64,000 bases of DNA from Skermanella stibiiresistens SB22 (GTDB lineage: Bacteria > Pseudomonadota > Alphaproteobacteria > Azospirillales > Azospirillaceae), in NCBI RefSeq assembly GCF_000576635.1, contig NZ_AVFL01000012.1, forward strand, positions 150,711 to 214,710, read 5' to 3'. Below, piece after piece: positions 53,851 through 63,521 of the stretch (the stretch's first letter is position 1; every line of letters starts with the position of its first letter). Position numbers and translations under genes: made by a program. The notes beneath the pieces are model-generated. The model had not been told where the DNA came from. It did no database searches and worked only from the letters and a program-made list of their open reading frames with translations.

Positions 53851-54987
53851 ATGGCCGTTCCCCTGCTTCAAACCGCCATGGTTGGCGCCTATGTCGTCGG
53901 CCGGCATCTTCGCGGCGTCAAGCGGTACCCCTTGGTGCTGATGCTGGAGCCGCTGTTCCGCTGCAATCTGGCCTGCGCCGGCTGCGGCAAGATCGACTAT
54001 CCCGATCCCTTGCTGAACCGCCGGCTGAGCGTCGCCGAATGCCTGGACGCGGCGCGGGACTGCGGTGCGCCGGTCGTCTCGATCGCCGGTGGCGAGCCGC
54101 TGCTCCACGCCGAGATCGACCAGATCGTCGAGGGGCTGATCAAGCAGCGCCGCTTCGTTTATCTCTGCACCAACGCGCTCCTGATGGAAAAGAGGCTGGA
54201 CCGCTTCAAGCCCAGTCCCTACTTCACGTGGTCGGTCCATCTGGATGGCGCCAAGGAGGAGCATGACGCCTCTGTCTGCCAGTCCGGCGTCTACGACCGC
54301 GCGGTCGCCGCGATCAAGGAGGCCAAGAGGCGCGGCTTCCGCGTCAACATCAACTGCACCCTGTTCGATGGCGCCAATCCCGAGCGGGTCTCCAGCTTCT
54401 TCGACGACGCGATGGCGGCCGGCATCGACGGCATCACGGTATCACCCGGCTACGCCTATGAGCGTGCGCCCGACCAGGCGCATTTCCTGACACGCCGGCG
54501 GACCAAGCAACTGTTCCGCGACATCTTCCAGGCCGGCAAGGACAAGAGTTGGGCGTTCAACCAGTCGTCCCTGTTCCTGGACTTCCTGGCCGGCAATCAG
54601 AGCTATCATTGCAGCCCGTGGGGCAACCCGACACGCAACATCTTCGGCTGGCAGCGCCCTTGCTACCTGCTGGGCGAAGGCTACGCCAAGACCTATCGCG
54701 AGCTGATGGACGAGACGGACTGGGACGCCTATGGCACTGGCAACTATGAGAAATGCGCGGACTGCATGGTCCACAGCGGCTACGAGGCGACGGCGGTCGC
54801 CGACGCCGTGCGCAATCCACTGAAAGCCTTCATGGTCAGCCGGCGCGGTCCGCGGACGGATGGCGGCATGGCCCCCGAGATCCCGCTCGACGGCCAGCGC
54901 CCAGCCGAATACGTCTTCTCCCGCCACGTCGAGAAGGCGCTGGAGGAAGTCGGCCCGACACCGACGCGGAAGCGGGCGGGTGGCTGA
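53851..54987 (+). CDS. hpnH: HpnH, adenosylhopane-forming radical SAM enzyme
   Basis: 378 residues. Radical-SAM motif Cys38, 42, 45 (CNLACAGC), SIAGGEPLLH, WSVHLDGAKEEHD, and C-terminal CYLLGEGYAKTYRELMDETDWDAYG and NYEKCADCMVHSGYE. HpnH adds a 5'-deoxyadenosyl group to diploptene, starting side-chain synthesis of C35 hopanoids. It starts 2 bp after ispH. shc, which makes its substrate, lies nearby on the other strand. Confidence 0.97.
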   Translation: MAVPLLQTAMVGAYVVGRHLRGVKRYPLVLMLEPLFRCNLACAGCGKIDYPDPLLNRRLSVAECLDAARDCGAPVVSIAGGEPLLHAEIDQIVEGLIKQRRFVYLCTNALLMEKRLDRFKPSPYFTWSVHLDGAKEEHDASVCQSGVYDRAVAAIKEAKRRGFRVNINCTLFDGANPERVSSFFDDAMAAGIDGITVSPGYAYERAPDQAHFLTRRRTKQLFRDIFQAGKDKSWAFNQSSLFLDFLAGNQSYHCSPWGNPTRNIFGWQRPCYLLGEGYAKTYRELMDETDWDAYGTGNYEKCADCMVHSGYEATAVADAVRNPLKAFMVSRRGPRTDGGMAPEIPLDGQRPAEYVFSRHVEKALEEVGPTPTRKRAGG

Positions 54988-55003
54988 GGAACAGCCCAGG
55001 AGG

Positions 55004-55768
55004 TCAGCGGCGGCGCCGTGGCAGGCGGCGGGGTAAATCCCCGCCCTCCACCGGCTTCTCGCGATCCTGACCGAACACGACCTCGTTGATCCGCTCGTTT
55101 ATTTCCCAGATCTTGTTCTCGTATTCCTCGGCGTTGATGGCCGATATGTGGTCGTACCCCATTCCGTCCTCCCGCTTCAGGAAGTAGTGCAGCTGCACGG
55201 GACCTCGAACGCCGCCCGTATTCGTCTCGATCACGTGTTCGATGATCCAGTACGACAACAAACGCGCGTGTTTCACGGTCAGTGTGCTGATGTCACAGGT
55301 GTTCTGAAGGAATGACATGAAGGGATCGGCGAATTGCTTGCCGCTTCCGTGCGCGACGTAGAAATAATCCTTCGAGTAAAACTGCGGCCGGAAGCCGCCG
55401 CTGAACAGGATGAGTTCCGGCGACCCCTTGAAGATGACGCCCAGCATGATGGTGCAATCTATGCCCCTCATCGGGTCGGTCACATATTTTCCGAACATGG
55501 TTTCGAATTCGGCGCAAATTCGATCGCCAAGATCGTCCGCCGTGGCCGATTCTTCCAGCCAGAGCGGCAGGAATGACGAGAGCCGCCGCCTGATCCGCTC
55601 CGCCATGCTGAAGTTGCCGGAATAGGCGAAGATCACGTCATCCATCAGATGGAAGATCTTCGGTGCCTTCATCTCGGTGGTGGCGCCATCATGTGTGGCG
55701 ACCGTGATGGCGCTGTCCGTCGCGATGACCAGACCATCCGTACAGAACAAACCGATGGCGATGGTCAC
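55004..55768 (-). CDS. Proteasome-like Ntn hydrolase
   Basis: 254 residues. After removal of Met1 the protein would start TIAIGLFCTDGLVIATDSAI, with Thr1, Asp17 and Lys33 at exactly the positions of the proteasome beta / HslV active site. KIFHLMDDVIFAYSGN matches the following proteasome strand. Downstream of about residue 190 it has a longer C-terminal region than HslV, and it ends in the basic tail RRLPRRRR. No HslU-like gene is adjacent. It starts 4 bp after a Panacea-like gene, forming a two-gene operon. I infer a threonine protease or related self-processing hydrolase; the target is unknown. Confidence 0.72.
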   Translation of the reverse strand: MTIAIGLFCTDGLVIATDSAITVATHDGATTEMKAPKIFHLMDDVIFAYSGNFSMAERIRRRLSSFLPLWLEESATADDLGDRICAEFETMFGKYVTDPMRGIDCTIMLGVIFKGSPELILFSGGFRPQFYSKDYFYVAHGSGKQFADPFMSFLQNTCDISTLTVKHARLLSYWIIEHVIETNTGGVRGPVQLHYFLKREDGMGYDHISAINAEEYENKIWEINERINEVVFGQDREKPVEGGDLPRRLPRRRR

Positions 55769-55772
55769 GGTG

Positions 55773-56210
55773 TCATCCGGCCTTCATCCGACGCGCGTCA
55801 TCCCGGTTCATTTCAGGGTATTCCCGACAGACCGCTTGGACGATCTGGTCGAAATAGGAGCGCCGCATCCATTTCACCACATCGGTGATGTATTCCACGA
55901 TATCCGTCGGTAACTTCCCGAGAACCAGCTTGCCGCATTCGAGTCCCTGGGGAGTGAGGCTGTAATTACTGAAGCGTGGTTTGAGACGTTTGATTTTCAA
56001 CAAACCCAGGTCCGCCAATTCCTTGGCCACGTCGTAGATGGCCATGTCGACGGGCCCGAAATCGCCTGGATGGAAGTCGAATTTCTTGCCGCCGATGGCG
56101 TCCGCGCAGTTTTCATCGATCAGGAACAGCAGCTTCTGAAGGTGGACCGGTTGGTATTCCATGTCCGGCACGCTGGCGAGGGCCGCCAGCATGAGATCTT
56201 TCCTGTCCAC
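55773..56210 (-). CDS. Panacea/SocA (DUF4065)-like or YwgA-like protein
   Basis: 145 residues. YQPVHLQKLLFLIDENCADAI, FDFHPGDFGPVDMAIYDVAKEL and LKPRFSNYSLTPQG follow the pattern of Panacea-domain proteins (LQKLL, then FGPV, then a helix-turn-helix-like end), which serve as antitoxins or adaptors feeding partner proteins to proteases. It is directly upstream of the Ntn-hydrolase gene with a 4-bp gap. An adaptor-plus-protease or toxin-antitoxin-like pair is an attractive inference. Family assignment is moderate. Confidence 0.65.
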   Translation of the reverse strand: MDRKDLMLAALASVPDMEYQPVHLQKLLFLIDENCADAIGGKKFDFHPGDFGPVDMAIYDVAKELADLGLLKIKRLKPRFSNYSLTPQGLECGKLVLGKLPTDIVEYITDVVKWMRRSYFDQIVQAVCREYPEMNRDDARRMKAG

Positions 56211-56332
56211 GCCCAGTCTCCGAGATCAAGCCATCCATCCCCGCAGGCTGGCCCAATTCGGCTTAAGGTATTGTTAAGAAGGGCGGGGGAGGACCAAGCC
56301 GATGTTCGATCACCCTCGCTTCGTGAATAGGT

Positions 56333-58354
56333 TCAAACGCCCCAGGGCACGGTGACGCGGCGCTCCTCGGCCATGCCGCGATAGCGGGCCAGCGCCCAGA
56401 GCGGGAAGATCGCGGAATAGCCATGGTAGCGCAGATAGAAGACGCGGGGGAAGCCGACCGCGGTGAAGTCCTCCTCGTCCCACAGCCCATCGGCGTTGCG
56501 GTTGTCGATCAGGAAGCGGACGCCTCGTGTCACGGCGGGGTGGAGGATCAGCCCGGCGGACATCAATCCCAGCAGCGCCCAGGCGGTCTGCGAGGCGGTG
56601 CTGGGGCAGTGGTCCTCGGCGATGCGGTCGGGCCAATAGGACACTCCCCCCTCGCCCCAGCCACCGTCCTCGTTCTGGCGCGATAGGAGCCAGTACGCCG
56701 CGCGCCGGATCATCGGGTCGTCGGCGGCGATGCCCACCGCGTTGAGGCCGCACAGAGCCGACCAGGTGCCGTAGATGTAGTTGGTGCCCCAGCGCCCGAA
56801 CCAGGACCCGTTGGGCTCCTGCTCGCGCCGCAGGAACTCGACGCCGGTGGCGACGGTGGGGTGCTTTCCGTCCAGCCCGAGTTGGGCCAGCATGCCAATA
56901 CATCGGGCCGTCACATCCACGGTCGGCGGGTCGAGCAGGGCGCCGTGATCGGCGAACGGGATGTAATTCAGATAGTGGCTGTTGTTGTCGGCGTCGAAGG
57001 CGCCCCAGCCGCCATTGGTGCTTTGAAGCCCCTCGATCCACTCGCGGCCGCGCTCTATCCGTTCGGCGTAGCGCTCGGCTCCGCAGCGGTCCAGCGCCAT
57101 CACCACGACGGCGGTGTCATCCGTGTCGGGATAGTGGGGATTGGCGTATTGAAAGGGCCAGCCGCCCGGACGGATGCCGGGACGGCGCCAAGTCCAGTCA
57201 CCCTGGACATCCAAGACCTGCCGCTCCGCCAGCCACTCCGCCGCGCGCGACGCCATCGCCCGCGCGTGCGGGCCGCCGCACTCCGCCAGCGCATGACAGG
57301 CGAGCGAGGTGTCCCATACCGGGGATAGGCAAGGCTGGCACAGGATCTCGTCGCCCTGGCGCAGCAGCAGCTTGTCCATCGCGCCCCGCGCCGTCACCAC
57401 ATCGGGATGGTCGGCGGGATAGCCGAGGCAGTCGTACATCATGATCGCGTTGACCATCGCGGGGAAGATGGCGCCCAAGCCGTCCTCGCCGTTCAGCCGT
57501 TCCGTCACGAAGGTCACGGCCCGTTCGATGGCGGTCCGCCGGCCGCTTTTCGGCAGCCGCGGCTCGATCAGTTGCAGGAAGCTGTCCAAGCCCCGGAACA
57601 GGCGGGCCAGAGCGGTGTCGTCGGGCGCCGAATGCCAGTCTGCGACCCGGTCGGCCGGTACGGTGAACAACTCGGCGACACCAACGCCACGCGGGTTGCG
57701 CGCCCTCGGCTTGTGCGCCATCACGACCAGCAGCGGCACCACGACGGTGCGCGACCAGTACGAGATGCGCGAGATATGGACCGGCGACCACGTTGGCAGG
57801 TTCAGGATCTCGACCGGCATCACCGGAACGCCGCGCCAGGGGATCTGACCGAACAGCGCCAGCATGATGCGGGTGAAGACATTGCAGCGAGCGGCTCCGC
57901 CATGGGCGAGGATCGCGTCGCGCGCGCGCCTCATATGCGGCTCGTCCGGAGCGTCGCCGGCGGCCTTCAGGGCGAAATACGCCTTGACGGAGCAGCTCAC
58001 GTCCAGGGCGCCACCGTGGAACAACGGCCAGCCGCCGTCCGCGCCCTGGCGGCGCCGGATGAAGGTCGCCAGCCCGGCCTGCGTTTCCGGGTCGATCTCA
58101 TCCAGGAAGTGCTGGAGCAGGATGTGTTCCGCCGGGATCGTGGCGTCGGCTTCCAGTGGGAAGATCCAATGCCCGTCGGGCCGCTGGAGGCGGTCGAAGG
58201 CGGCTTCCGCCGCGCTTACCGCCTCGTCGAGCGAGGCCGTCAGGGTGTCGGATTGTTCGGTTGGCCATGCGGCCGGGGATTCGAGTGGCCTGTCGGCCGT
58301 AATGTCATCTGGCTCCAGCCCTTGGGGACCGTCGCCCATCCGCGGGAGAAGCAT
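56333..58354 (-). CDS. shc: Squalene-hopene cyclase
   Basis: 673 residues from ATG 58354 (AGGTGG upstream; a start at 58420 adds 22 residues). The catalytic acid motif DTDD is in HYPDTDDTAVVVMALDR. Several QW repeats are visible, such as LQRPDGHWIFPLE, RRRQGADGGWPLFHGG, LQSTNGGWGAFDADNN, REQEPNGSWFGRWGTNYIYGTW and SRQNEDGGWGEGG. It cyclises squalene to hopene/diplopterol in the membrane. It shares the hopanoid neighbourhood with hpnH and ispH. Confidence 0.97.
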   Translation of the reverse strand: MLLPRMGDGPQGLEPDDITADRPLESPAAWPTEQSDTLTASLDEAVSAAEAAFDRLQRPDGHWIFPLEADATIPAEHILLQHFLDEIDPETQAGLATFIRRRQGADGGWPLFHGGALDVSCSVKAYFALKAAGDAPDEPHMRRARDAILAHGGAARCNVFTRIMLALFGQIPWRGVPVMPVEILNLPTWSPVHISRISYWSRTVVVPLLVVMAHKPRARNPRGVGVAELFTVPADRVADWHSAPDDTALARLFRGLDSFLQLIEPRLPKSGRRTAIERAVTFVTERLNGEDGLGAIFPAMVNAIMMYDCLGYPADHPDVVTARGAMDKLLLRQGDEILCQPCLSPVWDTSLACHALAECGGPHARAMASRAAEWLAERQVLDVQGDWTWRRPGIRPGGWPFQYANPHYPDTDDTAVVVMALDRCGAERYAERIERGREWIEGLQSTNGGWGAFDADNNSHYLNYIPFADHGALLDPPTVDVTARCIGMLAQLGLDGKHPTVATGVEFLRREQEPNGSWFGRWGTNYIYGTWSALCGLNAVGIAADDPMIRRAAYWLLSRQNEDGGWGEGGVSYWPDRIAEDHCPSTASQTAWALLGLMSAGLILHPAVTRGVRFLIDNRNADGLWDEEDFTAVGFPRVFYLRYHGYSAIFPLWALARYRGMAEERRVTVPWGV

Positions 58355-58698
58355 TCGCGCCCACCTGCTTTTGGTCGAAATGATTATTCGCAGCAAAGAA
58401 CTTTTGTTGGTTTCACGCAACCACCCTTATGCCGCGGCGCGGCGTGATGTCATCAGCGCAAAAGGCGACGCGCTTCTCCGGTCGGCGATGCGGTTGATTT
58501 GTAATAAGCTTTCAGGGCTTGGCGATCCTGCGTCGGCATGGCTCCGACGGAGGTCACAGCGACCGGTATTTGAATGAAAATCATGGTTAACGATTAATTT
58601 ACTATGCCGAAAGTAACACTTGTCTCCAGGAAAGTGATCGCCCGACCTCCTTCCGGGAGGCTTGGAGCGCCGCCACCAGGACAGGAGAGGCCCGCCCG
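58355..58698. other. Divergent intergenic region between shc and clpA-like gene
   Basis: 344 bases with no supported gene. An AT-richer patch at about 58565-58625 probably contains the clpA-side promoter; no heat-shock consensus is clear. GGACAGGAGAGG just before 58699 is the ribosome-binding site of the unfoldase. Confidence 0.45.
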
Positions 58699-60978
58699 AT
58701 GCTCAGCAACGCCGCCGCACAGTCCGTCAAGAACGCCTATGAACTCGCCGGCCAGTACGGCCATGGAACACCAGGGCAGGAACACCTGCTGCTGGCCCTG
58801 ACCGGCGACACCGACGCCGTCGCGGCTCTGATGGCGTGCGACGCCGATCCCCGCGCCATCCACCGCGAGATGGACCGCCTGCTGCCGCGGGTTCCGCGCC
58901 GGGTGGCGGGGGACAATCAGTTGGAGCGCACGGTGGAGCGGGCCGAGCGTTTCAAACCCGAGGCGCCTTGCGACGGCGCCTGCCTGCTGCTGGCGCTGCT
59001 GGTCGACCGGGGCGCCACGGCGGCGACCATCCTGCGCCGTCACGGCGCCACGCGTGACCGGATCGTCGACCACATGGTCCAACGCGATGTCGAGAGCCGG
59101 CGCCGCGCCCGGGAGGCGGCCCCCAACACGAATTCGCCGACTGCCCGAAGGGCCAATGCCGATCCCGACGCGCCGCCACCGGCCGCCGACAGCGCCCTCG
59201 CCACATATTGCGTCGATCTCAACGCCAAGGCCGCCGCCGGCCGCATCGATCCGGTGATCGGCCGCGAGGACGCGATCGAGCGGACGGTGCGGATCCTGTG
59301 CCGCCGGACCAAGAACAACCCCATCCTGGTCGGCGAGCCCGGTGTCGGCAAGACGGCCATCGCGGAGGGGCTGGCGCTGCGGATCACCCATGGCGAGGCT
59401 CCGGAGGCGCTGCGCGGTACCCGGATCTTCGCGCTGGACCTGGGGGCGCTGGTCGCCGGCACCCGCTACCGCGGCGACTTCGAGGAGCGCATGAAGGCGG
59501 TGGTGACCGAGATCGGCGAGACGCCGGGCGCCGTCCTGTTCATAGACGAGATCCACACCATCATCGGAGCCGGCGGATCGGGTGGCGCCATGGACGCGGC
59601 CAACCTGCTCAAGCCCGCCCTGGCCGACGGGTCGTTGCGTTGCGTCGGCGCCACCACCTACCGCGAATACCACCAGCACATCGAGAAGGACCAGGCGCTG
59701 GCCCGCCGCTTCGGCAAGATCGACGTCGCGGAACCCTCGGTCGAGGACGCGGTGGCCATCCTGGAAGGCGTGGCCGAGCGCTACGCCGACCATCACAATG
59801 TCTTCTACGGCGTCGAGGCGATCCGCGCGGCGGTCGAGCTGTCGGCCCGGTACATCACGGACCGCCATCTGCCGGACAAGGCGATCGACGTTTTGGACGA
59901 GGCGGGCGCCATGGTGCGCCTCGACGCCGGCCGGGTGTGGCCGCGCCGGATCGACGTCTCCGACATCGAGGCCGTCGTGGCCCGCATCGCCCACATGCCG
60001 GTTCGCCGCGCCGGGTTAGACGAGCGGGCGGCGCTGCGCACCCTGGAGGCGGACCTGAAGGCGGCGGTCTTCGGACAGGACCCGGCGATCGCGGCGCTGA
60101 CCTCGGCCGTCAAGATCGCGCGGTCGGGCCTGCGCGATCCGGAAAAGCCGATGGGCTCCTATCTGTTCGCCGGACCGACAGGGGTTGGCAAGACCGAGAT
60201 CGCGAGGCGGCTGGCGGCGACGCTCGGCGTCCCGCTGCTGCGGTTCGACATGTCCGAATACATGGAGCCCCACACCGTCAGCCGCCTGATCGGGGCGCCT
60301 CCGGGTTATGTCGGCTTCGACCAGGAAGGCTTGCTGACCTCGGCCGTGTCCAAGGCTCCCCACGCGGTCCTGCTGCTGGACGAGATCGAGAAGGCGCATC
60401 CCGACCTGTTCGCCCTGCTGCTCCAGGTGATGGATGCCGGGCGGCTGACCGACAACTCGGGCAAGACCATCGACTTCCGCCACGTGATTTTGATCATGAC
60501 CACCAACGCCGGCGCCGCCGAGATGTCCCGCCCCTCGATCGGGTTCGGCGACCGGGCTGAGGGAGAGGTCGATGCCAGCGACGCCGCGGCGGCGATCAAC
60601 CGGTTGTTCACACCGGAATTCCGCAACCGCCTCGACGCCACCGTCCAGTTCCGGGGCTTGGAGGCCGACACCGTGCGCAGGATCGCGCGGTCGCACCTGG
60701 ACCAGCTCGCCGGCCAATTGGCCGATCGCAACATCGCGCTGGATGCCACCGACGAGGCGCTGGGTTGGCTGGCGGCGCGTGGCTTCGATCCCGCCATGGG
60801 CGCCCGCCCGCTGGCGCGCCTGATCGAACGCATGGTCAAGCTGCCGCTGGCCGAACATCTCCTATTCGGCGAACTGGGCGAGGGCGGCGGCCGGATCAGG
60901 CTGGAAGTGGTAGACGGTAAACTTGACCTCTCGGTCGACCGAACCCATGTCAGATCGTCGGAATACGAACCGGCGTAG
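58699..60978 (+). CDS. ClpA-type AAA+ unfoldase
   Basis: 759 residues. Clp N-domain repeats 1-145, AAA1 with Walker A GEPGVGKTA (212-220) and Walker B VLFIDEIH, no long middle coiled coil (so ClpA, not ClpB), AAA2 with Walker A GPTGVGKTE (492-500) and Walker B LLLDEIEK, and the IGF loop (SIGFGD) that docks on ClpP. It unfolds proteins for ClpP. The N-domain is looser than in standard ClpA, so this is probably a second, specialised copy. No clpS or clpP is adjacent. Confidence 0.9.
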   Translation: MLSNAAAQSVKNAYELAGQYGHGTPGQEHLLLALTGDTDAVAALMACDADPRAIHREMDRLLPRVPRRVAGDNQLERTVERAERFKPEAPCDGACLLLALLVDRGATAATILRRHGATRDRIVDHMVQRDVESRRRAREAAPNTNSPTARRANADPDAPPPAADSALATYCVDLNAKAAAGRIDPVIGREDAIERTVRILCRRTKNNPILVGEPGVGKTAIAEGLALRITHGEAPEALRGTRIFALDLGALVAGTRYRGDFEERMKAVVTEIGETPGAVLFIDEIHTIIGAGGSGGAMDAANLLKPALADGSLRCVGATTYREYHQHIEKDQALARRFGKIDVAEPSVEDAVAILEGVAERYADHHNVFYGVEAIRAAVELSARYITDRHLPDKAIDVLDEAGAMVRLDAGRVWPRRIDVSDIEAVVARIAHMPVRRAGLDERAALRTLEADLKAAVFGQDPAIAALTSAVKIARSGLRDPEKPMGSYLFAGPTGVGKTEIARRLAATLGVPLLRFDMSEYMEPHTVSRLIGAPPGYVGFDQEGLLTSAVSKAPHAVLLLDEIEKAHPDLFALLLQVMDAGRLTDNSGKTIDFRHVILIMTTNAGAAEMSRPSIGFGDRAEGEVDASDAAAAINRLFTPEFRNRLDATVQFRGLEADTVRRIARSHLDQLAGQLADRNIALDATDEALGWLAARGFDPAMGARPLARLIERMVKLPLAEHLLFGELGEGGGRIRLEVVDGKLDLSVDRTHVRSSEYEPA

Positions 60979-61083
60979 TCCCGCCCATCGGCGCCGCCCC
61001 GCCCCTGCCCAAACCGGGCGGGGTGGGATGGGGCTGCGGGGGAATTCCGGGGCGGACCAGCAGTTCCGGAGTTTTCTGAAGCG

Positions 61084-63000
61084 ATGACCAACAGGAACGA
61101 TGCCAGATCGTCCATGTCGGCCAATGGGTCACTTTCCCAGGTTCTCTCGGCGATGGCGCTCGAGATTCCCGACACGGACGTGCTGCTTCGGATCATCGAC
61201 CGCGTTCCGGCAGCCGTCGCCATCGTCGGCGGGCCGGAATTCCGCCATACCTTGGCGAACGCGGCCTATGTTTCCATGGCATCCGGCGGCGGTCGGATCC
61301 TGGGCCGCACCGTCGCCGAGGTCTTCCCCCACGGAGCACCCGAGCACTTTTCAGCGCTTGATGCGGTGTGGCGATCCGGCCAGTCCCAAGCCATACCCCG
61401 ATGCCGCCTGACGGGCGCCGTCGATGGCGGCGCGGTTTGGTGGGAGATCGATTATACCCCCTTGGATGCGAGCGGCGCCGAAAGCGACAGCGTGCTGATC
61501 ATCGCGCGGGACGTCTCCTCCCAAGTCGCGGCCCAAGCCGCGGCGGAAGCCGAGCGCACGCGTCTGACCGCGCGCATGACCGCCGACCACGCGCGTTTCC
61601 AAGCTTTGGTGGAAAGCATGCCGGCGGGGGTCCTGGTGGCGGAGGCGCCCACTGGACGGATCACCTATGGCAATCACCGGGTCGAGGAGATCCTGCGGCA
61701 TAAGGTGCTGAATTCCGCCGATGTCGGCAGTTACGGCGAGTGGATCGGCTGGCACCCGGATGGGCGGCTGGTGGCTCCCGAGGAGTGGCCGCTGGCGCGC
61801 GCCCTCGAGGGCGAGGTGATCGCGGGCGATGAGTTCCTGTATCGGCGCGGCGACGCCACCATGGCCTGGATCAAGGTGAGTGGGGCCCCGATCACCGACG
61901 CGTCGGGGAAAATCACCGGCAGTGTGGTCGCCCTGTACGACATCGACCGCGAGAAGCGGGCCGAAGCCGTCCTGCGCGGCAGCGAGGAGCGTGTCCGCAA
62001 GGTCATCGACAGCCTGTTCAGCTTCGTCTGCGTCACGACTCCCGAGGGCGTGCTGGTCGAGGCCAACCGCACGGCGCTGGACGCGGCCGGCCTCCATCCC
62101 TCCGCCGTGCTGGGCCGGCGGTATGAGGACACGTGGTGGTGGTCGCATTCGTCCGACGAGCGGGCGAGGCTACGATCGGCCATCGACAAGGCCGCGACGG
62201 GGCAGACCTCGCGGTACGACGCCGTGCTGCGGCTGGACGGCGACCGCCTGATAACGGTGGATTTCACGATCTCGCCGATGCTCGACGAGGCGGGCAGGGT
62301 CACCCACCTGATCCCCTCGGCCATCGACATCACCGGACGGAAGCGCGCGGAGCAGGCGCTGACCGGCGCGCTGGTCGACAAGGATGTCCTGCTGGAGCAG
62401 AAGGACATGCTGCTGAAGGAGGTCAACCACCGGGTCAAGAACTCGCTTCAACTGGTCGCCAGCCTGCTGAACCTCCAGGGCCGGCAGTTGGACGATCCGC
62501 GCAGCCGCCAAGCTTTCCAGGACGCCGTGTCACGGGTCGGCGCCATAGCGCAAGTCCACGAACAGCTCTACAAGAATGACAATGTCCAGCGGGTCGAGTT
62601 CGGCTCGTACCTTCGGACGCTCTGCACCCTGTACGGCGGTGGTGGCAATGTGGCGATCCAAGCAGAGCCGGTCGAGGTCCCGACCGACAGCGCCATCCCG
62701 CTCGGGTTGCTGACGGTCGAGTTGCTGACCAACGCGCTCAAGCACGCGGCTCCCGGCTCGACGGAGCGGCCCGTGGAGATTCGCTTTGGCCGCGCGGTCG
62801 ACGCGGGACTCCAGCTGACGGTGCGCGATCACGGGCCCGGCATCGCGGAGCACTTCCTCGATCCACAAAACCGGCGGCGGAGCGATAGTCTGGGCATGAG
62901 GCTGATCGAATCCCTGGCGTCCCAGTTGGACGCGGCGCTGACGGTCGATAACCTGGATCCCGGCGCCCGCTGGACCCTGTCGCTCCCCGCCAGCGCTTGA
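61084..63000 (+). CDS. PAS-domain sensor histidine kinase (HisKA_2 type)
   Basis: 638 residues, no membrane helix. Three PAS units: about 30-150, 170-300 (LVESMPAGVLVAEAPTGRITYGN) and 305-425 (VIDSLFSFVCVTTPEGVLVEANR). A short coiled coil leads to the HisKA_2 motif LLKEVNHRVKNSLQLVASLLNLQ with the phospho-acceptor His, and an HATPase with ELLTNALKHA and DHGPGI. Such kinases often feed single-domain receivers of the alphaproteobacterial general stress response or light signalling. No response regulator is adjacent. Confidence 0.9.
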   Translation: MTNRNDARSSMSANGSLSQVLSAMALEIPDTDVLLRIIDRVPAAVAIVGGPEFRHTLANAAYVSMASGGGRILGRTVAEVFPHGAPEHFSALDAVWRSGQSQAIPRCRLTGAVDGGAVWWEIDYTPLDASGAESDSVLIIARDVSSQVAAQAAAEAERTRLTARMTADHARFQALVESMPAGVLVAEAPTGRITYGNHRVEEILRHKVLNSADVGSYGEWIGWHPDGRLVAPEEWPLARALEGEVIAGDEFLYRRGDATMAWIKVSGAPITDASGKITGSVVALYDIDREKRAEAVLRGSEERVRKVIDSLFSFVCVTTPEGVLVEANRTALDAAGLHPSAVLGRRYEDTWWWSHSSDERARLRSAIDKAATGQTSRYDAVLRLDGDRLITVDFTISPMLDEAGRVTHLIPSAIDITGRKRAEQALTGALVDKDVLLEQKDMLLKEVNHRVKNSLQLVASLLNLQGRQLDDPRSRQAFQDAVSRVGAIAQVHEQLYKNDNVQRVEFGSYLRTLCTLYGGGGNVAIQAEPVEVPTDSAIPLGLLTVELLTNALKHAAPGSTERPVEIRFGRAVDAGLQLTVRDHGPGIAEHFLDPQNRRRSDSLGMRLIESLASQLDAALTVDNLDPGARWTLSLPASA

Positions 63001-63022
63001 GCGGGGCGCGGGGACCCAAAGC

Positions 63023-63475
63023 ATGGACTTCGACGTGCCGGCCTATGCCGGCCTTTTCGCGGCGGCTCTGGTGGCCGCGACCATCCTTCCCGCCCAATCG
63101 GAGATCCTGCTGGTGACCCTGCTGGCGCGGGGCGGTCTCGACCCCGTGGCGCTGGTTGCGGTCGCCTCCGCCGGCAACGTGCTGGGCTCGATCTTGAACT
63201 GGGTGCTGGGCCGGTTCCTGATCCACCTGCGCCACCACCGCTGGTTCCCGCTCAAGCCCGCCGCCTATGACCGCGCCGTCGGCTGGTACGGGCGCCACGG
63301 CGTCTGGTCGCTGCTGCTCGCTTGGCTCCCCATCGTCGGGGACCCCTTGACCGTGGTCGCGGGGGCGCTGCGTGTCGATCTCACGCGTTTCATCCTGCTG
63401 GTCTCGATCGGCAAGATAGGCCGCTACGTCTTCATCGCGGTCTCCACCTTGTGGTGGACCGACGGCGCCGTCTGA
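63023..63475 (+). CDS. YqaA-like (SNARE-associated/DedA-related) membrane protein
   Basis: 150 residues with about four membrane segments. ILPAQSEILLVTLLARGG, ASAGNVLGSILNWVLGRFL and a late conserved block WLPIVGDPLTVVAGALRVDLTRFILLVSIGKIGRYV match YqaA-type proteins. Role unknown, likely in membrane homeostasis. 22 bp after the sensor kinase, probably cotranscribed. Confidence 0.85.
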   Translation: MDFDVPAYAGLFAAALVAATILPAQSEILLVTLLARGGLDPVALVAVASAGNVLGSILNWVLGRFLIHLRHHRWFPLKPAAYDRAVGWYGRHGVWSLLLAWLPIVGDPLTVVAGALRVDLTRFILLVSIGKIGRYVFIAVSTLWWTDGAV

Positions 63476-63521
63476 TGTGGTGCCGCGTGCGGCGGCGCGA
63501 GGATTTCGAGAACAAACCTGT

